A stretch of DNA of 64,000 nucleotides, from contig CM058236.1 of NCBI GenBank assembly GCA_030180135.1, forward strand, positions 63,205,728-63,269,727, read 5' to 3'. This document shows, piece after piece, positions 33,467-44,600 of the stretch. Position numbers and translations under genes: made by a program. This DNA comes from Orychophragmus violaceus (taxonomy: Eukaryota; Streptophyta; Magnoliopsida; Brassicales; Brassicaceae). Below the pieces are notes generated by a model. The model was not told the origin of the DNA and searched no databases. It worked only from the letters and a program-made list of their open reading frames with translations. The first letter of the stretch is position 1. Each line of letters opens with the position of its first letter.

Positions 33467-33931
33467 ATGTCGACATTTCAAAGAGCCGTGAAGAGGGCAA
33501 TGAAGAGTTTGGAGAAGAATCCACTTCCTTTTGCTAGCATGGGTCCGGTTGAAGGCGATATCAACAACTGCGAAGGCATAATGATGGGTCCTCAAAATTC
33601 CCCCTACGCTGGTGGCGTCTTCAAGTTTTGTCTTTGGTTTCCTTTTGAATATCCTTTTAAACCACCAAGGTTCTATTTCAAGACCAAGATATATCATCCA
33701 AACATCGATGCCAATGGGTACGTTTTACTACCCAAGTTAATTTCAAGGAATGAGTGGAACTTGTTGGATACCGTTCCTCAACTTCTGGAAACAATCTTTA
33801 ATTTGCTGAAAGAACCAAAAGTCGGAGAAGGAGATCTTGTTGTTGACGAAATAGCCGACGTCTACATATCCGACAATGCTGTCTTCCAGTCACTTGCGGA
33901 GTCGTTGACTAAGGAGCACGCCGGATGCTGA
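33467..33931 (+). CDS. Ubiquitin-conjugating enzyme (E2)-like protein lacking the active Cys
   Basis: A 154-residue single-exon reading frame with a full-length UBC fold. In order it shows an N-terminal helix (MSTFQRAVKRAMKSLEKNP), GPVEGDINNCEGIMMGP, SPYAGGVFKFCLWFPFEYPF, KPPRFYFKTKIYHPNI (the E2 HPN motif is intact) and NGYVLLPKLISRNEWNLL. In active E2s the last block reads NGSICLDIL with the catalytic Cys; here that position is Leu. The C-terminal helices (VDEIADVYISDNAVFQSLA) are present. The open frame extends to 33425, but the ATG at 33467 aligns with the E2 start. The absence of stops and the full length suggest selection or recent capture. It lies inside the MULE, next to F-box-like genes. 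It may bind partners as UEV-type proteins do, but cannot carry ubiquitin by the normal route. Confidence 0.85.
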   Translation: MSTFQRAVKRAMKSLEKNPLPFASMGPVEGDINNCEGIMMGPQNSPYAGGVFKFCLWFPFEYPFKPPRFYFKTKIYHPNIDANGYVLLPKLISRNEWNLLDTVPQLLETIFNLLKEPKVGEGDLVVDEIADVYISDNAVFQSLAESLTKEHAGC

Positions 33932-34112
33932 AGCCTTACATCACCTTCTTAATATCTATGTTTTGTTGCTTGTTTTATATTTTGGACGTAACTTTTGTAC
34001 TTTCTGTTTGATGGATATTTTATGTTTTTACATTCTCGCCTCTTTCTCTCGCTATTAAATCGAAAGCAAATTAAAATTTGAACACTGTACGTTTACATAG
34101 TAAATTTTGTCA

Positions 34113-34790
34113 TGAACGTTCATGGACGACCGTTGAACGTTAACATAAGTGAATGCAAAGTAAAGTGTGTACACATTAGTAGAAGATAGAGTGTGGGCGC
34201 GAACATTTCATTAGGAAATAACTTTTTTACACATGACTTTGATACATTCAACGATCACACATAAAGAATAGAATTAACTAACAGGTCCCAATAGTTTCGT
34301 AGGGACTTTGTATTTTAGTAATGAACGTTTGCAAATTTTTAATGAACGTTCACATAAGTCAATTCAATGTAAAGTGTTGAACGTTCACATACGTTTCATG
34401 TTCGTCTGTTGAACGTTCACATAAGTCAATGCAAAGTAAAGTTTATACACATTAGTAGAAAATAGAGTCTGAGCGCGAACATTTCATTAGGAAATTATTT
34501 TATAGCAAAGGACATTGAGATATCCAACGATCACACTTAAAGACTAGAATTAACTAACAGGTCCCAATAGTTTCGTGGGAACTTTGTATTTTAGTAGTGA
34601 ACGTTTGCAAATTTGTAATGAACGTTCATGTTTGTCTGTTGAACGTTCACATAAGTCCTTGCAAAGTTAGGTGTATACACATTAGTAGAAGATAGAGTCT
34701 GAGGGCGAACATTTCATTACGAAATTAGTTTATAACAAAGGACATTGAGATATTCAACGATCACACTTAAAAAGTAGAAAATTATCCGCT
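34113..34790. repeat. Tandem repeat of 230-280 bp rich in TGAACGTTCA
   Basis: Units begin near 34155, 34431 and 34661 at GCAAAGTAAAGTGT-like sequence, each followed by CACATTAGTAGAA, CAACGATCACAC and GTCCCAATAGTTTCGT. About 2.5 copies are present. Six exact TGAACGTTCA copies lie here, so amplification of the unit multiplied the motif downstream of the E2-like gene. Confidence 0.78.
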
Positions 34791-34990
34791 ATCATTTTGC
34801 AAAAATAAGCAACTTGCAAAATCCAGAAACACGTATCGCACATGTCGTCCCCCTTCGGCTTCTCCCACCATAGCTGACTCGGATCTAGTTTCGAACAGCT
34901 GCACTCGGTTATCAAATGAGGATTGATTAAAAATCCGCCGAAAGTGGATGGGAGACTGGTATCTACGCCTGGTCCATGATGGTCCGAATC
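34754..34990 (-). pseudogene. Degenerate C-terminus of an F-box-like gene
   Basis: The minus-strand frame ends STFGGFLINPHLITECSCSK followed by MCDTCFWILQVAYF. GGF, a CxC pair and a CxxC pair in this order match the zinc-binding-like C-terminus of the other F-box-like genes (GGFF, CECGF, CEHCF). No F-box part is nearby. The match is short and diverged. Confidence 0.42.
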
Positions 34991-35275
34991 ATGTACGGTG
35001 AAGAAGAGGTTTGGGATAGAGGGATAGCGCTGACTAGAGAATTTGCTCGAAGAATCCGTATGCAGATTGTTGCGCGTGACCGGTTGGTCTGGGAGCAAAA
35101 ACCGTCTGATTTTTTCCTTGAGAAGGAAGGATTTCTCGATATCGACAGAGTCCATAGATGTAACTATGCCACCATGAATAGCTGGATCGGATGGTGGGTG
35201 GATGGCTGGAAGAACCCTGGTATGTGCGAGGAGTGTTTCTGGACGATAGAATCACTGCGTTTTGCGAGATTGTAA
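34976..35275 (+). pseudogene. Second F-box-like C-terminal fragment, opposite strand
   Basis: A 99-codon plus-strand frame ends GWKNPGMCEECFWTIESLRF. This resembles MCDTCFWILQVAYF on the minus strand next to it and the CEHCF ends of the F-box-like cluster. It suggests an inverted, diverged paralogue. No F-box domain precedes it. Chance similarity cannot be excluded. Confidence 0.32.
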
Positions 35276-35878
35276 AACATAACTTTAGCACCTGGCCTTA
35301 TTAGCAATATTAATGTTCAAAGCTCTGTCCTTTCTAATTAATAAACTTTCTTTCTGTGTTACGCTCCGGACAAAGTGTGGTTTGCTTGATAAGACTATGC
35401 ATAAATTTTCTAAACAGAAGTTATTAAACATTAGGTGATATTGATTCTATGAATGTATAGATGGCTCCTATGAACGTATATATGATATATGAATGTATGT
35501 TATAACTTTAAGTCGTACAGAAAGTAGGAGTCGTTATTACATTATCTAAAAGGACAAAAATTTAAATGAGACACAGTTCGTCAATAGACATATGACATAA
35601 GTAAAACACGTACATGCTTTACTAAAACATGTAGAACTTCTGGTGAGGATGATTGCAGTGTCATACGTGGTATATATAAATGTAAGTATGTTGGTTATGT
35701 ACGTATGTATATTAGATATGAACATATATGTCCTGCAACTGTAACAGATGATTTCAGAATATACGAATTTTTCAATGGACTAATGAACGTGACTACGGTG
35801 CATTCGGAAAACCACTCATTAACTCAAAGACAACCGATAAATTTTTATAAGCACTGCGGGATTTGATAACTTTCGAAG
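35276..35878. other. MULE intergenic DNA
   Basis: AT-rich. Only degenerate motif copies (TATGAACGTATATATG and similar, 35450-35500 and 35700-35730) are seen. Confidence 0.5.
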
Positions 35879-36605
35879 TTAAGACAGCATAGCAAGGGTG
35901 TACGAGATACAGAAAATCCAGCAGCTAACACACTCAGGGTCACCGTCAGGCCGGAGCCTACATCCACCACACGGTGGGTTTGGAAAAGCGTACGACGAGA
36001 TGAAGGTTCCTACTTTTCGCGTTCCCAAAGCAACCACCGCCTTCAGTATGCGGCCCGCTAGGTGACCCGAGCGTTCTAGATCGACCCACCAGCGCAAGTC
36101 CTCCAGACGTTGTAGTCCCTCTACCCAGTTCCCGGTGAGGATTTTGCTCATGCCTTGAGAAAATATGATGTATGGACAATCTTGTGGGGCTTGGCCAAAC
36201 AAAAACACTGCTCTTTGCGGATCTAATTCTATGAAGAGTGTCCGAAGTCCCTCTAGTAGTAAGGCGGTGGGGTTATTGGCGAGCAAACACCTGTTTACAA
36301 GTGTGGCCGGATGACAAGTTTCAGTAAAAACAAAAACGCATCAGACATGTAAACTCTCTATGTTCATAAATATGTGGTTATCTTACTAAGCTTCGGAAAA
36401 AAGGACGTGCAGCGTCTCTTATAGAAGCTCTGGCCGCGTTGTCCACTAAGGAGTCTAAGTTTACGACTCTTAAAACGCTTCTCTCGTTGGCCAAGCGATT
36501 TGAGGTTTTATTGACTCCCATCAGCGATAAGAGGTCGGTATAGCCTGAACTAGCAACGCGTTCGGCTATGTCGAGGTTTACGGCGTCTGGAAGCGTGAGG
36601 AACAT
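35879..36605 (-). pseudogene. F-box-like gene A (probably broken splice donor)
   Basis: Exon 1 (about 36605-36391) encodes an F-box-like N-terminus: MFLTLPDAVNLDIAERVASS, DLLSLMGVNKTSNRL and a terminal PFFRS. Exon 2 (36290-35879) encodes CLLANNPTALLLEGLRTLF, GLQRLEDLRWWVDLERSG and a CxxC-containing end (CGGC, CVSCW). The architecture follows the Brassicaceae At1g67623/At2g35280 F-box family, with an F-box plus a helical Sel1/TPR-like region. In genes B, C and D the exon ends AG/GTAA, but here that site is AAG/CTTAG. A shifted donor at GTAAG would change the frame. Both exons are otherwise open. Substrate-receptor function in an SCF ligase would be the family role. Confidence 0.6.
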
Positions 36606-37565
36606 TTTATTTTCGGATTCAATAATATTAGTAGAAAGATATGCTAGTAAACAGAAGATCGAGCTCGTGTTTATGTAGACGCGATGGATGCATAGGTGGT
36701 TGTAGGTGGTTGTAAAGATATTTAATGGGTTTAACTAGTCCATCCATTAATACCAACAACTGAGGTAATTAGGCATTAAATGCATATATGAACTTATCTC
36801 ACGTGGCTCATTCACTAGTTTATAAAACACCATACATTAGCATTACATATTTTAAATTATAATATTACACTAAAATAGGAAACATGGTTAAGCTTAAATT
36901 AATCCGTATTAGTTGTGAACGTCTAGAAGCATTAATTAGACGTTCACATAATTTCACACTACTGATCAAAACAGGAAGCTTAATACAGATCCAACAACTA
37001 AGGTTGGACATTTAATGTATAGAGGATAGTACATCCGTTTCTTGAAGTTTGCGGTTGCTGGTCAAAAACAAAAAAAAAACGTTTCGTTGAAAGTGCTGGT
37101 TTTAATTTCCCAGGCAACTATGAATATGTAATGCTTAATAATTGTGAATTCCAATAGTAATTCTCATTTAGTATTGCTTCATAGTTAATGGGAGGTCTTT
37201 CAATGAACAAGAAATTTGCATTTATTAGTTAATATTAATTATTTCTGAATTCAATTACTAAACCAAAGAAGGTCATCCTGTGATAAACGGAGGTGGTATA
37301 TACCACGTGGCGCAAACAGTATTTATAAAGCATCACACATTATCCTCACATATTAATACACTAGAACATGACATTAAAATATAAAACTTGCATAAGCTTA
37401 AATTATTCCGGCTTACTTGTGAACATCTAGGAGTACAAAATGAACGTTCACATATATTAAAACATGACATTATCCTTACTTGTGAACATCTAGGAGTACG
37501 AAATGAACGTTCACATATATTTTAATACCGATGATAATAGGAAGCTTTGTGCCGGTCCATACTGG
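36606..37565. other. MULE intergenic DNA
   Basis: No gene. An imperfect direct repeat of about 65 bp (37425-37520) contains CTTGTGAACATCTAGGAGTA and two exact TGAACGTTCA copies (37441 and 37504). Confidence 0.55.
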
Positions 37566-38288
37566 TTACCACAGTATCATTAGCTTGTTGGCCACGCTTA
37601 CCGCGAAACAGTTTTCACAGTCGAATTCCCCAGTGTAATCAAAGCCGCATGCACACTTCTGGCCGTAGTATCTAGGCGCTTTGAAAGTTCTGAAGAACCC
37701 ACCGTATGGCTTGTTAATAGCCACCCCCCTCATAGCCCTTATGGCCTCCACCATCCAACGCGCAACACACGCCGCAAACATAATATCTTCCCACCAACGC
37801 AATGACTCTAAGATATCAGACCCTTCGTCAGACCTACCAACCATTAAATGACACATTCCCGTAGCGAGTATATTGTATGGCATGTGGTTAGTCCTCGTTG
37901 CAAAATGGTTATGCCCCTATCACAATAACGTTCCAGAAAAGCTACACGAAGACCTTCCATGAGGAAGGCTGTTGGATTTCCAGTATCAAGGCACCTAGCA
38001 AAGTATTCAGTATAAATTTTGACCAAATCCGACATGTTAATCAATCAGCAAGTTACGTTACGAATTTGATTACCTTCCGAAGAATGCCCTGCCCGTGCTA
38101 CCCATGCAAACGTATTCGGCATTGAACATGAAGTGGTCTATGTTTGCCAACCTAAGAACTTCTGGCAAACGAGTGTACTCAAACATCTGTTTGTTGACGC
38201 TTCCAACGGATAGGAAGTCCACTATGTGCCTGGACTTAGCGAGACGTTCTATGACGTCTAGTTGGAGTGGCTGTGGCAAAGGCAGCAT
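37566..38288 (-). CDS. F-box-like gene B
   Basis: Two exons, 38288-38074 and 37994-37566, are joined by a short GT-AG intron in phase 2 that restores GRCLDTGNPTAFLMEGLRVA. The N-terminus has the F-box pattern (LPQPLQLDVIERLAKSRHIV, SVGSVNKQMFEYTRLPEVLR). The middle is helical and repeat-like (CDRGITILQRGL, SDEGSDILESLRWWEDI). The C-terminus has GGFFRTFKAPRYYGQKCACG and CENCF, a likely zinc site. About 214 residues. No internal stop is seen, so this copy may be functional. It lies in a tandem cluster with C and D in the same orientation. Expected role, from the family, is substrate recruitment to a Cullin-1 ubiquitin ligase. Confidence 0.72.
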
Positions 38289-38966
38289 GATTTGAAAAGG
38301 AAAGTAGAAGTCAATGGATAGAACCGTGATTACTTTGCCAGAGTAGGTGGATATAACACCTTACTTATACTGAAAATAGGGTGTATCTACAAGTTCGATG
38401 TTTATCCCTTCTGAAGGTGGGTATAACCAATCGGGCGTCGCTGTAATTTAAGTCTGATTTGACATAAACCAGTCCACATTTAAGTTCCACATGGAATAAA
38501 GAGGTGAGATAGTAAATGTTGTTATTATCGATTTGACTGCAAACCACTTACTATACTAATTTTAAATAGCAATAATTACACCTTAATAATTATATATAGG
38601 TGTGACAAAGTATGCGTAACAACAGCACTCCTACATTCATTTTGAAAACGAATAGTACACCAATGAGCTAGCATGAACGTGGTTTCCCTCCTATGCACGT
38701 CCATAACCAAATGATAAAGGTCAAAACTTGGAGCAGTGGTTCACTTAATGGAGTATTGGGATAGATTGCGAAACAATGCAAAACGTAAGCATTCATGAAC
38801 GTGGCATTAAACCGTCGTACCCAACATACTTTAGGGATTAACGATGAACGATACGCCAACTTGTGAGGAAAGGACTTATATTACAATTTGTGAACGTCTA
38901 AGACAGTTTATGAACGTTCACTAGTTTACCAAAAAGTTGAAAGTTATGCATATTCATTCTGAAACT
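38289..38966. other. MULE intergenic DNA
   Basis: No gene. One exact TGAACGTTCA (38911) and a TGAACGTCTAAGA variant occur at the right edge. Confidence 0.5.
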
Positions 38967-39690
38967 TTAGAACAGAAGCCTAAGCCTGATAGAAACGCTT
39001 CGTGCATAGCACTGTTCGCATGCGAACCATCCACAGTAATCAAAATCACATTCACACTCTGCCCTGTGGTACCTAGGAGGTCTGTACTTTCTGATGAACC
39101 CACCATCGATCCAGAATGGATCCCTATCCCTCATAGCCGCGACCGCGCGCACAATCCATCGCCCTAAACCCGACGCAACCACTATATCGTCCCACCAACG
39201 CAAAGTCTCTAAGATATCAGAACCTTCGTCAGACCTGCCGTTCATCACATGACACATTCCTGTCGCCAACACGTTGTATGGACATGTGGTTAGGCCTCGT
39301 TGCAAAATGGTAATTCCCCTATCACAATCCCAGTCCCCAAAGGCAACACGTATGCCTTCCATCAGTAAAGCCGTTGGATTTCCCGCGCTAAGGCACCTAC
39401 CAGATGCATACAAGTATGGCCACGTTAATAGAAAGTAGAATAAATCCTTCCCAATTGTAAAACATAACATGTTACCTTTCAAAAAAAGGCATGCCCGTGC
39501 TTCCAATGCGGACATACCGCGCTCTGAACTTAAAGTTGTCGATATTGGCCACCTTCAGCACCTCAGGCGAGTGGGTCAACTCATAGAGATTTTTGCAAAC
39601 GGAACCAACGGCCAGGAGGTCAGCTATATCGTTTGACTACGCGAGGCGGTTGATGACGTCAATCTGAAGGGGTTCTGGTAGTTGAAGCAT
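38967..39690 (-). pseudogene. F-box-like gene C with a premature stop
   Basis: Exon 1 (39690-39476) matches gene D closely but reads LA-stop-SNDIADLLAVGS where D has LAQSNDIIDLMAVGS, so CAG has become TAG. Exon 2 (39396-38967) is open: CLSAGNPTALLMEGIRVAF, GLTTCPYNVLATGMCHVMNG, SDEGSDILETLRWWDDIV, then RKYRPPRYHRAECECDFDYC and CEQCY. The intron borders match those of B and D. It is a recently disabled duplicate of the same family. Confidence 0.72.
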
Positions 39691-40425
39691 ATTGTTTTAT
39701 CACAGCTAGACAATTACAAAGGATAGAAGTGTGAAGGACGTGATTAGAAATGTGAACTAATGTAACCTTATTTAAACTCAACTGGGGACGAAGTGAACGA
39801 TGTACCAAGACCTGGCCAGATGTTCTACGCCGAACATTGGAGAGGTAGAGGTGAAAAAAAATTGATTTCAAAAGGAAAGTCTGTATAACTGAAAGGGACT
39901 CTAACTGAAACTAGTTCAAAGGGTGCAGTTATTGCGAGATTGGAATCCCTTCTCAGAATTGAAGTCTGAGTTGACATATATCCGTAACCCCTTTAAATAA
40001 CCGTATTTATTATCCCACATAGCTAGAAAGAGTTTAATTAATACTGTAAGTGTAATTGTCGTCGATTAGACTGAGAACCACCACCGTCACATTTTAATTA
40101 AAAGCATTGACTACGGGTGAGTGTCATCGAGCCGTGTGCAGTCATGAATTAATAAAATATAATAATATAAACCGTATGGATATTTTTATATTGTGATTGA
40201 CATCTGATTCTTGCTGTGTAAATGATTTTTAGGGGACAATATGGCATATAATAGGGGATTACAGTAAACAGGGTATTACAAAAGAAACATACCACACGTA
40301 CATTTAATTTAGAATTAACTACTGAACGGAACGTCGTCATAACGAACAGGGATAAGATGACAAACATGAACGTTCACAAAATTCTTGAATGAACGTTCAG
40401 GATTTCACAAAATATTAAGGCACAT
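39691..40425. other. MULE intergenic DNA
   Basis: No gene. Two exact TGAACGTTCA copies at 40367 and 40390 lie just beyond the 3' end of gene D. Confidence 0.5.
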
Positions 40426-41155
40426 TCACCACATAAGCCTTAGCTTGATTGCCACGCTACGTCCGAAACAGTGCTCGCACACGTATTCCTCATTCCAATC
40501 AAAACCACATTCACACTCTGCCCCATGGTACCTAGGTGGTCGGAATGTTCGGAAGAACCCACCATCGGTCCTAACCGGGGACCCCTCTCTCATCGCCGCC
40601 ACCGCGCGAACCATCCAGCGCGCAACACCCCCAGCGAAGTGTAGATCTTCCCACCAACGCAACGACTCCAGGATATCAGACCCTTCGGCTGATCGTCCGT
40701 TCATCAAGTGACACAATCCTGTCGCCAGCACGTTGTATGGACATGTTGCGAGGCCTCTTTGCAAGATGCAAATGGCTGTGTCACAGTCTCTTTCGACAAA
40801 GGCAACACGTATGCCTTCCATCAGTAAAGCCGTCGAATTTCCTGCGTCAAGGCACCTGCCACATTCATACAAGTATGGGCCCGCTTTGTTAAGAGAAAGT
40901 ACAATAAACCTTCTTCACTATATCCAAAATTTTATGTTACATTTCAAAGAAGGCCCTTCCGGTGCTTCCTATCCGGACATAACCCGCTCTCAACTTAAAG
41001 CAGTCTATGTTGGCCAGCTTGAGCACCTCGGGCGAGTGGGCTAACTCATATAGATTTTTGCAAACGGAACCAACGGCCATGAGGTCAATTATGTCATTTG
41101 ATTGAGCTAGCCGGTTAATGACGTCAATCTGGAGGGGTTTTGGTAGTTGAAGCAT
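40426..41155 (-). CDS. F-box-like gene D
   Basis: Exon 1 (41155-40941) and exon 2 (40855-40426) are joined by an 85-bp intron in phase 2, giving FFEMCLDAGNSTALLMEGIR across the junction. The F-box-like part is LPKPLQIDVINRLAQSNDII plus DLMAVGSVCKNLYEL. The middle has helical repeats (CDTAICILQRGLATCPYNVL, AEGSDILESLRWWEDLHFAG), and the C-terminus has GGFFRTFRPPRYHGAECECG and CEHCF. About 214 residues with no stop. It is the most regular member of the cluster and closest to gene C. Family role: SCF substrate adaptor. Why a transposon would keep it is unknown. Confidence 0.75.
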
Positions 41156-41620
41156 AATGTTCTACCACAGCGATAAGACTTGGAAGTTGTATAGATGGAT
41201 AGACAGTGTTTGAAAATAAGTATTGATAAGACCTTATTAATACTAAATAGATCAGAGCCAAAGCGCGGAATTATTAATGCACCCATCATGGGAAAAGATG
41301 AAAGTATTAAATATTGACTTGACATAAATCTACGATATCTTACTTAACAGCTATAGCCTCGATATTAATGATATGAACGTTGGTCGTATAGAAATGAACG
41401 TTCACATTAAAATATTACCGTTCTTAAGACTACCTCTCCTCAATTTTTAAACGAAATTACAATTTGAACAAATAAATTTCGATAACTCCGGGAAATTACG
41501 AAATTCTGCTGCAGTTGAACGAAAGTCATTCATCGAAGTTAAAATAACCGACACAACCCATTATCCAACATAAAAATAAAAATAAATAGGTGTCTCGCGC
41601 TACACATTTTAATTAGGTAT
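41156..41620. other. MULE intergenic DNA
   Basis: No gene. One exact TGAACGTTCA (41395) and the variant TGAACGTTGG next to it are present between gene D and the ULP-like gene end. Confidence 0.5.
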
Positions 41621-44600
41621 CTAAAGAAGATAGTTGATCACATCACTGGCATATTTGGCGCGAATTATGGGAACCCTCGATTCATCAATCGAGCGCACCT
41701 CGTTAATGCTGCAGTTGCTGCTAAGCATCTCGAGATACTTGACGATGACCGGCCCACTGTCAGCAACATCTATGTTTTGCACCACGTAATCACATACCCT
41801 ATACTTCCAAGATCCAATGGGTTTGGTGATTCTTCTACGTCGACCTATCTGGTTTACTAGGTATGGTAGCATCGTCGTGAATGGGGCCATTTCCTTTTCC
41901 ACCTCGTCTCTATTGGTGTCACAATGCCTGGTGTCCAACAATTCGACCTTTCTGGCCTGTACGTCGATAATCAAGCCAACCCACCTATCATCATGCCACC
42001 TCATCGGCATGTAAATGGTTTTCGCAGCGGTGCCCCAACGGAGCTGGGGCAACCCATTATCCTGACAACCCGATACGTATTCAACCAAAAGAGAAGGCCA
42101 CTTGAATACGAACGCATCTTCACCGTAACCAGATTCAAAGTACCCACTCTGGAAGGATTCAAAGGATCTCACCAACGTATCCGCAAACAGAGAATCAGCA
42201 ATGGTTATTTGGGCTGTAGCGTACGCCGGCTCGCGTCTGGTCCATACCAGGGACAACAGAAGCCGCATTTGCTGTGCATATAGAAGGGATCCGTTAAGAA
42301 TACAAAACAACTTTAATTTATAATAACCCTCAACATAGCCTGGAAAAAATTATAACTGACCTCGTAATCCAGATTAACACCCAAATCCCCAATTTCATTG
42401 ATCACCGAGGCAGTCACAACTTTTCCACTACGCAAGGTGATTTGCCTGCCAATAATGATGGTTATTTTGTGTTAATCATTAGATAAATAGTGAATCAATT
42501 AGTAATGATTTATCTGAGTGGGGTTTAGGTTACTTACTCTCTCCCTGCAAATCTCACGGCGGCCTCGGTAGCAGCCTGTGTCTCATCATTTGTTACATCT
42601 TCGAGGGGGTGTATTTTCGGTTCACCTAATCTCTTCGGTCTAAATAGATTGACGAATGGTGAGTCATAAACCGGGTTCCGGCCTTTCTGTCTATCTCCCC
42701 TCCGAGGGTATTACCCATCGCATGTCTCATCTCCTACCAGGTTAATTATGGGGAATACATTCAGGGGTTGCACGTCCAGGGGACTGTCAGTTGGAGCCCC
42801 AACATTCTGGACCGGCGAGCGATAAGAGGGGTCTTGCTCTGCTTCACTAACCTTCGAAAATTTGTCCTCTTGTCCTCTGGCGTGTGCTTCTTTGTCCTCT
42901 TCTCCTCTGGAGTGTGCTTCTTTGTCCTGCCCTACAGACGGAGTGGCATCCTCGGGTGGCTCCTGCAATGTTGCGCGTACTGATTCCTGCAATGTTGCGC
43001 GTACTGATTCCTACAGTATGAACGTTCATTTTCAGCTCAGTGCACAATCACAGTGCCATTTATGAACGTACACAAGTTCTATCTACACACATACAGTTTC
43101 CTCATCAAGGGCTTTTCTGTTTTCTCCGTCTATTGATGTAAACCCCGAATCCTGCCCATTTCTTGAATCTGCCGAAGACTCTGACCGAACCGGCTTACGA
43201 GCAATTGTAGCAGCTGCACTCTACAAAACAAATGTGACCGACTTTATAAATGTACGTTCATAGATGCGTTATGATTGTTCACAAATATAGGTTTACTCTT
43301 TACCATTTCCATCATGGCACACTGGGCAATTTCCTCATCCGCGGTTGCGGCACCAGTTTCGTGGACAGTTGTATAAGCTACATTCTGCACAACAATGTTA
43401 GTATATCGACTGTTCTGTACGTTCACAGATATGCTTCATAACTAGATAGGTTTGAGGTAAGTCGAGAGGATCTGGCTACCTCTGGGGGCTGTCCATATGT
43501 AAACAGGGGATCCACGCCATCTTCCGTTTGCTCCTAATGTACGTGGTTTTAGTTGAGATTTTAAAATTTCATATACACGGGTTGTTTCAGGTTAAGGGAT
43601 CATACCGGGACTGCTGAATAAGCCGGTGGGTCTAGGATCTCCCCATAAGATGCGGCCAACGGGTCTTCCGCAAACGGCTCTTTAATCGACTCTTTCTTCT
43701 TAGACCCATCGTCCATAGTAGATACTGCTTCGTCAACAACGGCGGTGTGTCCTGCTTCCTGACGGGTGCATGATCATACATACATTAATGAACGTTCACA
43801 AATACTCATGGTCGTTCACATACCCAGGTTAAGCCCATACCGTCGCTTGGTCAATACCCGACGAAGGGTTCATTTGTACTTCATTCTCCAATTTGTCCCG
43901 TGAACTTGGACTAGCCACTTCCTGCACAAATTAATTTCTCCTTCACATAGTGCACGTACACATGGATATGTATCTGGAAACAGTTGACAGAAAAAGACCT
44001 TATCCAGCGCCTCCTTAGACAACTTCTTCTTCTTTGAAGTTCTTCCATGGATATGCTTTTTGCGTTTACCGGATTTTACCTTGGGCATCGAGCTTTCGAC
44101 ATTCTCAACATGATCCTGTCGAATGAATGTTCATATATCCGTCGATGCACGTTCACAAAAGTACATGATCGTTCACAAATTTAGACTAAGTCCATACCGT
44201 CTCTTTCCCGCCAGTGAGCTTCTCGACCGCCTGATTTCCATCTGCGTCCAAAGGGAGCACCTCTGAAGCATCGTTTCTTTCTTCTGGCGGTTCGTTAGCC
44301 AAACCCAAAGACTTCGATCTTCCAACGGTCTCAGAATCTTCCTGTCGAATGAATGTTCATATGTCCGTTAATGAACGTTCACAAATAAATATGATCGTTC
44401 ACGGTTTTAGATTAAGTACATACCGTCTGTATCCCGCCAGAGAGATTCTCGGCCGCCTGATTTCCATCTCCGTCCAAAGGGAGCACATCTGAAGCATCGT
44501 TTAGTTCTTCCGGCGGTTCGTTAGCCAAACCCGAAGACTTCGATCTTCCAACGGTCTTAGAATCTTCCTGTCCAATGAATGTTCATATGTCCGTTAATGA

